Source: Verrucomicrobiota bacterium
Lineage (GTDB): Bacteria > Verrucomicrobiota > Verrucomicrobiia > Verrucomicrobiales > DEV007
Reading direction: 5' to 3'
NCBI GenBank assembly: GCA_020630975.1
Contig: JAHDID010000026.1
Location: forward strand, 17,028-68,144
Length of the DNA: 51,117 nt
This document shows, piece by piece, positions 1 to 8,589 of the stretch; the first letter of the stretch is position 1; each line of letters opens with the position of its first letter. The notes below the pieces were generated by a model. The model saw nothing but the letters and a program-made list of their open reading frames with translations. It ran no database searches and was not told where the DNA came from. The position numbers and the translations under genes are program-made.

Positions 1-2
1 CT

Positions 3-59
3 GCCAGCAAAGGGCACGGGGCGACTATCTTGTTTTTCGAAGTGAACGATAAAAAGTAA
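3..59 (+). CDS. C-terminal tail of a gene that begins before the window (tentative)
   Basis: An open frame enters from the left edge and ends at the TAA at 57-59, giving an 18-residue tail ([18 protein letters not shown]). The other two forward frames also stop within 60 bases, so the choice rests only on the protein-like composition and the close spacing to the sulfatase start at 92. No function can be assigned. Confidence 0.3.
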   Translation, partial: ASKGHGATILFFEVNDKK

Positions 60-91
60 CAATCGAGACTAAAAACTCGGCACTTTTCGGG

Positions 92-1599
92 ATGATTCGT
101 CGGCTTTACTCTCTACTAGCGCTCTGCTGCTGTGCCAATCTACTGGCTGAGCCGGAACAGAAGCCCAACATCGTCTTCATCATGGCCGATGATCTGGGAC
201 TCGGTGATGTTAGTTATTACGTGCGCGATCTGAAAGGCCGTGAGCCTCTAGTCGAGACCCCGATGCTCGACGAGCTGGCACGACAGAGCCTGTGGTTCAC
301 CGATGGTCACTCAGCCACATCTCTGTGTGCACCGACTCGCTACGCCGTGATGAGCGGTCGCAATAACTACCGCTGCTACATGCCCGCTGGAGTCTGGAGT
401 CCATTCTGGCGCACACCCTACAAGCCAAACGACGTCACCCTCGGACGAGTGGTGCGCGATGCAGGCTACCGCACGGGATTTGTCGGCAAGTGGCACACAG
501 GCGGCGACTTCAAGCTAGTGGAAAGTGATGAGATCCACCGCGCGATGGGCGGCGGCGACCTGACGGGAAAAGTCGACCTGACCACGTGGATCTCTGGTGG
601 GCCAGAGTATTGTGGCTTCGACTACGACTTCACCTCTCCCTGTGGCATCCAAGGCCCACTGTATCTCTGCTACGAGAATGGCGCTTGGTACCCACTGGCA
701 GAGGATTCCGAGATCGTCCATCTCACCGAGGAGAATGCTATCGATCCCAATGATCTCAGCTCCAAAGGTCCCGGCATGGGCGACTCCCAATGGCTGGCAA
801 AAGACTTCGGCAGCTACTCTCCCAGAAAGCGGTCGACTTCATCGAGCAATCTTCAGACGACCCTTTCTTTCTCTACTACTGCTCACCCATGGTCCACAAA
901 CCCCATAGCCCGCCCGACGAGTTTGATGGCAAGAAGGTGAAAGGCCAAACACCGACCGCACACCTAGATATGGCGATCGATTTCGACCAGCAGGTGCGTC
1001 GGATTGTGGATGCGCTCAAGAAGAAAGGCGTCTTCGAGAACACACTAATCGTGCTCACCTCCGACAATGGCGGTCTTTCAGATCCACCCGCGATGAAGCT
1101 GGGCTACCGACCTAGCGGCGAGTGGCGAAGCTCGAAGAACGCTCCGTTCGAAGGCGGCCACCGCGTACCCTTCTTCTGCGTATGGCCTGGGGTGATCGAG
1201 CCAGGTATCAGCGATGAGCTAGCCGTCAATCAAGACATGGTCGCCACTTTCGCCGCTCTAGTCGGCACCGAGCTACCCAAAGGCCAAGCCCAGGACTCGC
1301 ACAACCTACTGCCCCTGCTCACAGGTGAAGGCGAATTCCAGAGCCGCCCCTACTGGGTGAACCAAGCTGGCGCTCATAGCGAGGTGATGCTCCGCAAGAT
1401 GCCGTGGAAACTCATCATCCAAACCAACCCCAAGCGCACCGAATTCAAACCAACCCACCTCTATCGACTGGAGACCGATCCCTATGAGAAAACCAACCTC
1501 ATCAACAGTCCAGAGCACGCGGATGTGGTGAAACAGCTACACGCTCAGTACCTAGACATCCTGAAATCGCGCCGCCCGACTGCGCCAGGTAGGCAGTAG
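92..1599 (+). pseudogene. Exported S1-family sulfatase, split by a frameshift
   Basis: Formylglycine-dependent sulfatase that would remove sulfate esters, probably from algal polysaccharide. The first frame starts with a signal peptide (about residues 1-19), then the metal-binding block [12 protein letters not shown] (25-36) and the FGly site C79-A-P-T-R83. This frame runs to 940, but family-like sequence stops near 815-830. It resumes in the frame that carries QKAVDFIEQ, the LTSDNGG block and a C-terminal [13 protein letters not shown] stretch, ending at 1599. One missing base (or two extra) near CTACTCTCCCAG would explain the break. Both halves are otherwise free of stops, so this is either a very recent pseudogene or a sequencing error. 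Together the halves match the usual length for the family (about 500 residues). Confidence 0.85.
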
Positions 1600-1611
1600 A
1601 AACGAAGGGTA

Positions 1612-2070
1612 ATGAAAAGAGCTGCCTTCCTTTCACTGATTCTGTTTCTGACCATTTCTGTGTCCGTATGGCTATTCTGGCCTCAGGTAACCGGTTGGCT
1701 AGAATTCAGACAAGGTGTGGCAGCGATAAAGAAGCATACCCCAGATTCATCAGTCATCGAGCGGCGTTCTTTTGGGGCCAACACCTTTACCCACCAGTTC
1801 TCCAGCACCACCATCGAGCGATATTACAATCTCGCCGCCAAAATGCTGAACCAGCACAAAACAGGAACTTGCACCTACTACTGGGAAGACTCTATGGGCT
1901 GGCCACGAATCAGTACGGTGTTCCAAGCAGAAAGGCACTACGTCGAAGTACGAGCATCTCAAAACAATGATAATGATTCCATGGCGATTATTTTTAGTCC
2001 AAATCAGTTTCAAGTAGCCAATGCTCAGAAGTTAGATTCTTATATTCTACCAGATACCTTACTACGCTAG
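1612..2070 (+). CDS. Small membrane-anchored protein of unknown function
   Basis: Unrecognised protein of 152 residues. Residues 4-24 form one hydrophobic segment (signal anchor or signal peptide), and the rest is polar with a WEDSMGWPRIS stretch near the middle. It starts 12 bases after the sulfatase stop, with AAGGG just upstream of the ATG, so it may share the sulfatase transcript. No catalytic motif was seen. Confidence 0.6.
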   Translation: MKRAAFLSLILFLTISVSVWLFWPQVTGWLEFRQGVAAIKKHTPDSSVIERRSFGANTFTHQFSSTTIERYYNLAAKMLNQHKTGTCTYYWEDSMGWPRISTVFQAERHYVEVRASQNNDNDSMAIIFSPNQFQVANAQKLDSYILPDTLLR

Positions 2071-2166
2071 CTCCTAGACCTTGATACGAGCGACCGAAGT
2101 CAGTCTGAAATAATAGGCGCATAATCGCACCTTTGTGGCTCGAGTTTTCGGCTTAATCTCCTGACG

Positions 2167-3483
2167 ATGAAGCTCACTGTTTTATTTATATTTCTCGTCG
2201 CCAGCCTTTCTCTGACGCACCTTCAAGCAGAAGTCTTGTGGCCCCAGTTCCGCGGCCCTAACGGCGATGGGCATTGCGAGGCGCAGAATGTGCCCACCGA
2301 GTTTCACAAAGATGGCGACGGCCAAAAGTGGCGTACTGAGATCCCAGGCAAAGGCTGGTCCTCTCCAGTGGTCGAGGGCAATTCGATCTGGCTGACCAGT
2401 GCAGTCGAAGTCGAAGCAAACGACGAGGAAAAGGCTGAAATCATGACCGCGCAGGGCATTCCGAGCAAAAAATTCAAACAACTTCAGGTCGCCAAACACG
2501 TGAAACTACTCGCACTCGAAGTCGATCGAGCCACCGGCGAAATCAAGCGTGAGATCGAGCTAACCAAGGTCGAAACACCTGACTCGATCCATGGACTTAA
2601 TAGCTACGCCTCGCCGACGCCGTTTCTCGAAGCCAGCCGCCTCTACACCCATTTCGGCACCTTTGGCACGTTCTGTATCGATACCGCTAGCGGCGAGGTC
2701 CTCTGGCAAGCCCGCCTCCCCCTCAAACACGGCGTCGGTCCCGGCAGCTCACCATTCGTCTATAACGATCTGATCGTCTTGATCTGCGATGGCGTCGATC
2801 AGCAATACGTCGCCGCCCTAGACAAAAATACAGGCAAAGAAGTCTGGCGCACCCAACGTCCACCGATGCGCTCGACCAATGGCGACCACCACAAGTCCTA
2901 CAATACTCCGATCCTAATCGAACCCACAGATGGACCACCGCAACTGGTCTGCATGGGCGCGCAGTGGCTAGTCAGCTATGCCCCTGAGACTGGCGAAGAG
3001 ATCTGGAAGCTTGACCATGGCAGTGGTTTCTCAGTCGTGCCGCGTCCCGTCTTTTCCGACAAAGAGCAACTCATCTACATCTCCACTGGTTTTGGTAAAC
3101 CGCAGCTCTGGGCGATCACACCCAAAGGCGAGGTCGTCTGGCAAGAGCCCAAGCGCATCCCCTCCCGCCCATCGCCTCTCCTGGTCGGCGACGAGCTTTT
3201 CGTCATCACCGAAGGCGGAATCGCCACCTGCTTCGACGCAGCCGACGGCACCGCCCACTGGACCGAGCGAGTCGGCGGCAACTACTCCGCCTCCCCCATC
3301 CTAGCCGACGGCCACATCTACGTCTGCAACCAAGAGGGCAAAATAGCCTTGCTCAAACCCGGCAAGACCTACCAGCTAGTCAGCGAAAGCGACATCGGCG
3401 AACAAATCATGGCCTCGCCCATAGCCTTAGACGGCCAAATGATCATCCGCAGCGCAGAAGCGCTGTATTGCTTTGGCAATTGA
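2167..3483 (+). CDS. Exported PQQ-like beta-propeller protein
   Basis: A 438-residue protein with a signal peptide (about 1-21) followed by a WPQFRGPNGDG block typical of propeller proteins common in Planctomycetes and Verrucomicrobia. Blade signatures recur, for example DTASGEVLW, DKNTGKEVW and DAADGTAHW, each a residue-D-x-x-x-G-x-x-x-W type strand as in BamB and quinoprotein dehydrogenases. It lacks the extra length and haem or quinone-site features of the dehydrogenases, so a binding or scaffolding role outside the cytoplasm is more likely than oxidation. Two paralogues lie at 15209-16390 and 42980-44206. Its position next to a sulfatase gene repeats at 15209. Confidence 0.85.
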   Translation: MKLTVLFIFLVASLSLTHLQAEVLWPQFRGPNGDGHCEAQNVPTEFHKDGDGQKWRTEIPGKGWSSPVVEGNSIWLTSAVEVEANDEEKAEIMTAQGIPSKKFKQLQVAKHVKLLALEVDRATGEIKREIELTKVETPDSIHGLNSYASPTPFLEASRLYTHFGTFGTFCIDTASGEVLWQARLPLKHGVGPGSSPFVYNDLIVLICDGVDQQYVAALDKNTGKEVWRTQRPPMRSTNGDHHKSYNTPILIEPTDGPPQLVCMGAQWLVSYAPETGEEIWKLDHGSGFSVVPRPVFSDKEQLIYISTGFGKPQLWAITPKGEVVWQEPKRIPSRPSPLLVGDELFVITEGGIATCFDAADGTAHWTERVGGNYSASPILADGHIYVCNQEGKIALLKPGKTYQLVSESDIGEQIMASPIALDGQMIIRSAEALYCFGN

Positions 3484-3551
3484 CAACAAGCCCAACCCAT
3501 CAAGAGTCAGCAAAACCAACTTCCCACAGAATAGGTTAGCCTTTTAAGTCA

Positions 3552-3935
3552 TTGTCAGACTATTTGAAATATAATAAACCCCTCACAGCTGCCTCAATCC
3601 TGTTTGGATTGCTAGTTATTGTCGTCGCCTTACCTTGGGACGGAGGACCTTTAGCATGGATGCCATCTGGACGAGAGGTCGCACAGAGCTTTCGCGAACG
3701 TCATGAATTGAAGGTGTTGGAGGTTTGGGCAGGAGATGGCGATAACGACGGCAACAATTACCTCATTAAGTATGAAAGGATAAGGAATAAAACCGAATGG
3801 GCTTCTTGGTCGGTATATTCAAGCGGAAACCTATATGGATGGACACTACTGAGCGAACGAATGAACTGCCACATCCATACGAACGAATTCAACTTAAGCG
3901 ATAAAGTATACTCAATAACAGTAGAGTATCCTTGA
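3552..3935 (+). CDS. Small membrane protein, unknown
   Basis: A 127-residue open frame beginning with TTG; the frame has a stop (TAG) 15 bases upstream and no ATG nearer, so TTG is the only good start. Residues 13-30 are hydrophobic, followed by a polar domain containing WAGDGDNDGNNY, which could bind a cation but is not a clear EF-hand. Base composition is noticeably more AT-rich than the propeller gene before it. No family recognised. Confidence 0.5.
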   Translation: MSDYLKYNKPLTAASILFGLLVIVVALPWDGGPLAWMPSGREVAQSFRERHELKVLEVWAGDGDNDGNNYLIKYERIRNKTEWASWSVYSSGNLYGWTLLSERMNCHIHTNEFNLSDKVYSITVEYP

Positions 3936-4409
3936 ATTATTTGGGCCAGTTGCTTTGCCAGAACCAAAAGATCAAAATATCTGCGCTAGACGACCTTTTG
4001 ACATTAGCGGCTCGAGATTTGCTTACCAACGAAAAAGCCGAGGGTGGCCAGCTATGCCAACCAAAACTTTTACAGATTGGTAAAACACCCCTCAAAAGAA
4101 CCACAATGGACCATTCATCAGATTGACACCGAAAACCACGACATCATTCTAGAGACCTTATCACCAACAGATAAGAAACTAACCGTGAGAATTAACGCAA
4201 TAAATCAACCAGACAAATCGAATCATCACACCAACAAGATTTCAACATTTAACAGCGGCGGCGATCGCAACGGCTCATTTACTGGCGCCACCACCTTTAC
4301 AAATCAATACTCACTCAAAGGTGCAGCGCGCAAAGTTTCTTTAGGGAATAGAAGCAATTAATTAGTTAACCCTCTACTAATCACACCGTGCTTGACAGCA
4401 AACAAACCC
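3936..4409 (+). other. AT-rich stretch with a possible gene remnant at 4006-4361
   Basis: Nothing convincing starts here. One forward frame is open from just after a TAG at 4005 to a TAA at 4359-4361 and encodes protein-like sequence (WTIHQIDTENHDIILETL, then a Ser/Asn-rich tail). It has only a GTG at 4044 as a start and no ribosome-binding site. A second frame (3932-4126) overlaps it. The overlap of short, startless frames suggests a decayed small gene rather than an active one. No RNA structure was noticed. Confidence 0.35.
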
Positions 4410-4976
4410 TCAATCTTTAAGAACTTCAAACAACGAATCCTCAAGGTCAAAGAAGTCGTTTTGCAACATGTTAAAGGCACGCTCTTCCTCGGCTGATTTA
4501 AATTTAATTGGCACATAACCTGACAACGTGAGCTTATGCATTTTCAGCAATATGGTCGCAGCCGAGTTATAATTATATTTTTTCAGCGCCTGGACTAAGG
4601 GGATAATATCACTTGGGTAACTGTTAAAAAACTGCTCAACACCAGCGTTAAAAATATAACCGCACCATTCTTGGACCTCTGCCCGCTCTATATCACTGGT
4701 AAAGGAACGTTTAAATATTTCACGAGAAATGGCTTTCTTCTCGCCAGGCTTAATTGGCCATCTCCCGCCCCGACTATCCTTCGCTCGCTCAGCCTTTAAT
4801 TCACCAATCGACATCCTAGTAACCTTCTCAATATCTTGTTGAGAAAATGCTTTTCTGAAATGCCAGTCAATAAGCCACTCTCTGTATTCCTCTATGTCAG
4901 AGCCAATCGCAAGTGGGGTTATTCCCAAGACCGACAACAAACCTATAAATAATCTTACAAGCAAGGAGTTGTTCAT
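4410..4976 (-). CDS. Exported protein with a DMP19/DUF4375-like core
   Basis: A 188-residue protein with an N-terminal hydrophobic signal (residues 5-25, ending near AIGS). The stretch around residues 108-150 (YIFNAGVEQFFNSYPSD followed by a helical ALKKYNYNSAATIL run) resembles the core of the DUF4375/DMP19 family, whose hallmark is a V-x-N-G-G-F-x-Q-x-F-x-N block. DMP19 itself is a cytoplasmic DNA mimic, so the signal sequence here argues against that role. It lies 55 bases downstream of the transporter operon on the same strand and in an AT-rich patch. The family assignment is by eye and uncertain. Confidence 0.55.
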   Translation of the reverse strand: MNNSLLVRLFIGLLSVLGITPLAIGSDIEEYREWLIDWHFRKAFSQQDIEKVTRMSIGELKAERAKDSRGGRWPIKPGEKKAISREIFKRSFTSDIERAEVQEWCGYIFNAGVEQFFNSYPSDIIPLVQALKKYNYNSAATILLKMHKLTLSGYVPIKFKSAEEERAFNMLQNDFFDLEDSLFEVLKD

Positions 4977-5031
4977 TGAACTGCCCAGTATCCCCCGGAT
5001 TATACCCCTCTAATTTTCAAAAACTGACTCC

Positions 5032-6408
5032 TTACGGCAAAATCACATTGGTCAGCACCTCGGTGAAGAGGAAGGCGGTGCCTAGCGATACGATCAGGGC
5101 GATCTCGGCTACGATCAGTAGGCGCTTGGGCTGCCAGCGGCTCATTAGACCACCGACTACGATGATCATGATGCAGGAGAGTAGTGTCCAGGGAAGTATC
5201 TTTAGCTGTAGGATGAAGACATAGATCGCTACCGCTACGAAACAGATCGCGGCTAGCTTTGCATGAGTCGGGTAGGTGCCCGAATCATCGTCGGCCGCTA
5301 CAGTGTCTTCCTCTGGTACTTTGCCTAGGATGGATTGGATAATCACGCCTAAAAACAGCAAGCCTGTGATCACTATCACAAAGAATGGGATATCAGGTAT
5401 TTTGGCCTGCTGATCACTATTGGTGGTGGCTGCACGCATCACGGCTAGGGTATCGTCCATACGCTGTAGCATCTCATCGCCGACGAGGTACTCGGTATTG
5501 ATGCGTAGGCGATTCAGCTCGGAGATGACGGTCTCGTTGGCCATGGCTTTCTTGAGGACATCGGCCAGCTTATCGAGTATCTCCTGTGGTGTGCCTTTGG
5601 GGGCCCACCAGTAGTAGATATTCTGCATATAGACCTCGTAGCCTTGCTCCTTCGAAGTCTCAGCTTCGGGGATCGCCTCGTGCCGCTCGGGGCTCATCAC
5701 GGTGAGCACGCGGATATTTTGGCTAGGTGGCGTGCCATCGGGGCTGACAAAGTCGAGATATTCCGATAGGGCAAAGATACCGGCATCGAGATGGCCGCCG
5801 ATCAAGCGCGCGTAGCGATCTGCTCCGCCATCGGCGCTGACCATAGCAAACTCGGCGCCATCCATCTGGGACTCCAGCTGCTTGGCGGTGAAGTAGGCTT
5901 GTGACCCTTGGTTCGCCCCAAAGGTGACCTTGCGCGGGTTGGCCTGGGCGGCCTCGAGCAGCTGCTGCAGATTTTGAAACTTTGAGTCGCCGCGCACGAT
6001 GATGACCATGGTCATGCTACCGGTCAGAGCGATTTTCTCGTAATCATCGGGCCCAAAATCGGCCACGCCATCGACGTAAGTGCCGAGTAGCGCATTGTGA
6101 TGCATCAGCAGCGTGTAGCCATCTGGCTTAGCCTCGACCACCTCGCGGCTACCGATGGTGCCACTACCACCACCGAGGTTTTGGATGGCTAGAGGCACGG
6201 GTAGCAGATCATCCTCGGAGATCGCTCGCTCGATGATGCGGGTAAAAGTATCGGATCCGCCACCTGCTGGGTACGGCACCACCACGCGGATCGCGCGGGT
6301 CGGGTACTCCGAGAGCTTAGCCGAATCGCCAAACACACCAAAGCGCCACAGCAGCAGCGCCACGATCAGTACTACCGCTAGGATATGAAAGATAAGTGAG
6401 CGTTTCAT
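5032..6408 (-). CDS. Tripartite tricarboxylate transporter: binding protein fused to TctB-like membrane subunit
   Basis: A 458-residue fusion. After a signal anchor (about 5-21), residues 33-335 are a Bug/TctC-type periplasmic binding domain, shown by YPTRAIRVVVPYPAGGGSD and a GGGSGTIGSREV block followed by ADGYT-like KPDGYTLL. From residue 337 the chain changes to four hydrophobic segments (about 340-358, 385-402, 404-421 and 428-447), the topology of TctB. TctC and TctB are normally separate proteins. The gene follows tctA by only 4 bases, so together the two genes encode all three functions of the transporter, which takes up citrate or related carboxylates with Na+ or H+. The hydrophobic N-terminus probably keeps the binding domain tethered at the membrane. 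Confidence 0.85.
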   Translation of the reverse strand: MKRSLIFHILAVVLIVALLLWRFGVFGDSAKLSEYPTRAIRVVVPYPAGGGSDTFTRIIERAISEDDLLPVPLAIQNLGGGSGTIGSREVVEAKPDGYTLLMHHNALLGTYVDGVADFGPDDYEKIALTGSMTMVIIVRGDSKFQNLQQLLEAAQANPRKVTFGANQGSQAYFTAKQLESQMDGAEFAMVSADGGADRYARLIGGHLDAGIFALSEYLDFVSPDGTPPSQNIRVLTVMSPERHEAIPEAETSKEQGYEVYMQNIYYWWAPKGTPQEILDKLADVLKKAMANETVISELNRLRINTEYLVGDEMLQRMDDTLAVMRAATTNSDQQAKIPDIPFFVIVITGLLFLGVIIQSILGKVPEEDTVAADDDSGTYPTHAKLAAICFVAVAIYVFILQLKILPWTLLSCIMIIVVGGLMSRWQPKRLLIVAEIALIVSLGTAFLFTEVLTNVILP

Positions 6409-6412
6409 GAGC

Positions 6413-7894
6413 TTACGATGCGGCAGGTTGGCTGCGGGTGAAGAGTGGTTTGATCCACGGGAAAAATAGTGTGACTAGCGACACCACGAAGAATAGCAGC
6501 GCCATCGGATCGGTAAATAGCGGTGCCCAGCTGCCGTCCGAGGCCTGCAGGCCCTGCACTAGGGCTTTCTCGCCGATCTTGCCGAGGATGAAGCCAATCA
6601 TCAGCGGCGCTAGCGGGATCTTGAGCTTTTCTAGGATAAAGCCGAACAGACCGAAGCCTAGCATGACCCAGACATCGAAGATCCGCCCAGCCAGGGCGAA
6701 AGAACCGATGACACAGAAAAACAAAATGATCGGCAGCAGATAAGGCCGTGGCACCCGAGTCAGCTTGGCGATGGTGCGCATCGAGGCGAGCATGATGATG
6801 GCCATGGCGATATTCGCCAGAAAGATCGCTCCGATGATGGTGTAGACCGCATCTGGACTGCTCTCGAATAGGCGCGGCCCTGGCTGCAGCTTGTGCTGGA
6901 TCAGTGCCCCGAGCAGCACCACCTCTACGATACTACCGGGGATGCCCATGGCCAGCAGCGGGATCATCGACCCGCCGATGGTGGCATTGTTGGCCGACTC
7001 CGAGGCGACGATGCCCTCCTCGTGACCCGTGCCAAATTTTTCCTTCTCCTTACTCATGCCCTTGGCTATCGAGTAAGCGGTGACCGAGCCGATATTCGCC
7101 CCTATCCCCGGTAGGATACCGATCCAGGTGCCGACGATGGACGAGCGCACCATATTGACCAGATTGTTTTTGATATCAGAAAAGCCCAGCAACACTGAGT
7201 CTTTGCCGATCTCGATAGGCTTGCCCTTGCGCGATAGATTGATGATCTCTCGCAAGATCTGCGATACCGCGAACAAACCAATCAAAACTGGCAGCGGCTC
7301 GAAGCCACTGTTCATCTCCACCGAGCCGAAAGTGAATCGGGGCTGCCCCGAGGCAGGGGCCAGGCCCGGCATGGCGATGAGGATGCCTAGGAAACCCGAG
7401 AACAGAGACCGTATCCGCGATTTGCCACCGATACTGGAGATCAGCGCCAGCGCCATGAGCACCAGTGAGAAATAGGCAAAGTAGCTCAGCTTAGTAGCCA
7501 GCTTAGAGATGGGATAGGACAGCGTGGCGAGAAAGATCCAAGAGATCAGCCCGCCGAAAAACGAAGCCATGATGCCCAGGCCCAGCGCGCGCCCCGGTCG
7601 CCCATCTCGAGCCATGGGGTAGCCATCTAGTGTCGTGACGATCGAGGCTGGCGTGCCGGGCATGCGCAGCAGAGTTGCCGTGATCATCCCGCCACTGACA
7701 GCTCCCACATAGATGCTGACCAGAAAGGTCATCGATAGCCCCGCATCGACACCCAGCGTCAGCGGCACCACCAGTGCGATGAGCATAGTGCCAGTGAGCC
7801 CCGGCACCGCCCCGACGAAAACGCCTAGAGAGGTACCGATCACGATGGCCGCGAGCCCCCAGGGGCTGAAAAGTAGTGCTAAAGCCTCATTCAT
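6413..7894 (-). CDS. tctA: Tripartite tricarboxylate transporter permease TctA
   Basis: Large membrane subunit of a tripartite tricarboxylate transporter, 493 residues, close to the family's usual 500. It has many hydrophobic segments and the conserved GAVPGLTGTM block near residues 28-37 and a second GILPGIGANIGS block near the middle, which are the paired substrate- and ion-site loops of the family. TPASIVTTLDGYP near residues 81-93 is also typical. It is the first gene of the operon on the minus strand, with the fused binding/TctB gene 4 bases downstream. The region upstream of 7894 is shared with the divergent DUF3592 gene. Confidence 0.92.
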   Translation of the reverse strand: MNEALALLFSPWGLAAIVIGTSLGVFVGAVPGLTGTMLIALVVPLTLGVDAGLSMTFLVSIYVGAVSGGMITATLLRMPGTPASIVTTLDGYPMARDGRPGRALGLGIMASFFGGLISWIFLATLSYPISKLATKLSYFAYFSLVLMALALISSIGGKSRIRSLFSGFLGILIAMPGLAPASGQPRFTFGSVEMNSGFEPLPVLIGLFAVSQILREIINLSRKGKPIEIGKDSVLLGFSDIKNNLVNMVRSSIVGTWIGILPGIGANIGSVTAYSIAKGMSKEKEKFGTGHEEGIVASESANNATIGGSMIPLLAMGIPGSIVEVVLLGALIQHKLQPGPRLFESSPDAVYTIIGAIFLANIAMAIIMLASMRTIAKLTRVPRPYLLPIILFFCVIGSFALAGRIFDVWVMLGFGLFGFILEKLKIPLAPLMIGFILGKIGEKALVQGLQASDGSWAPLFTDPMALLFFVVSLVTLFFPWIKPLFTRSQPAAS

Positions 7895-8048
7895 CGGAAA
7901 AAATCAGGCGCATTGTGAGAGATGGACCGCCTCAGAGCAATCCTTTTGTTCGTCGCGAATCCGATGAAAATGATCGGCAGGCGACGACTGAGACCTAACC
8001 GGTTAATAGATTATGGAAAATATTGAAATTTAATTTAACTTAAATGTG

Positions 8049-8561
8049 ATGACGACCTTCAATCTCGGCCTACGCCGGACCATCTTGATCCTTCAGATCA
8101 CGGTGACAGTTATTCTGCTCCCGCTCACATTAGGTTGGCTGATCGTCACTTTACTAGCAGGAGGAGAGATGCGGACGTATCGATTGAGCCGGTCCTGCGA
8201 TGTCACTTCTGCGACGGTCACTGACTGCTATCGCTCCAGTGTTAGCAAACCAAAGGGACACGGATCGATCCCTCTCTTTCGGCATGAGGTAGAGTATGAA
8301 GTGGATGGTATCCGGTATTCCCAAAAGCTCCAAGACAGAAGCATCGAAAGCTATTCTCCGGGCAGTACCATCGACGTTTATTATTCACTCCGAAAGCCTA
8401 GCATCGCTCAACTGTCGGTTGATTATAACGTAGTAGGCATCATTTGGTATCTGATCTCTCTGGTAGTCTCGGTGCTGTTACTTCTCGGGCTTTTGATCGC
8501 GAATCTCTGTGCGTGGAAAAGTAGAAAAGCAATCGCTCGGCCACAGCTAGCAGCGCCTTAG
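8049..8561 (+). CDS. DUF3592 membrane protein
   Basis: About 170 residues with two hydrophobic segments (about 12-38 and 128-150) that bracket an extracytoplasmic domain. That domain contains the DUF3592 pattern: ATVTDCY, then VEYEVDGIRYSQ, then a SPGSTIDVYYSLRKPSIAQL stretch in which a short valley of glycine and proline precedes the second membrane span. ATG at 8049 is chosen over the adjacent GTG at 8046. Function of the family is unknown. The upstream 150 bases are AT-rich and divergent from tctA. Confidence 0.75.
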   Translation: MTTFNLGLRRTILILQITVTVILLPLTLGWLIVTLLAGGEMRTYRLSRSCDVTSATVTDCYRSSVSKPKGHGSIPLFRHEVEYEVDGIRYSQKLQDRSIESYSPGSTIDVYYSLRKPSIAQLSVDYNVVGIIWYLISLVVSVLLLLGLLIANLCAWKSRKAIARPQLAAP

Positions 8562-8589
8562 CAGAGAGATCGCCACGCAATGGAGTCCG

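Noticed and set aside
4006-4361. A full gene in the AT-rich gap
   Set aside because: It lacks an ATG start and a ribosome-binding site, and overlaps another short frame; kept only as a possible remnant.
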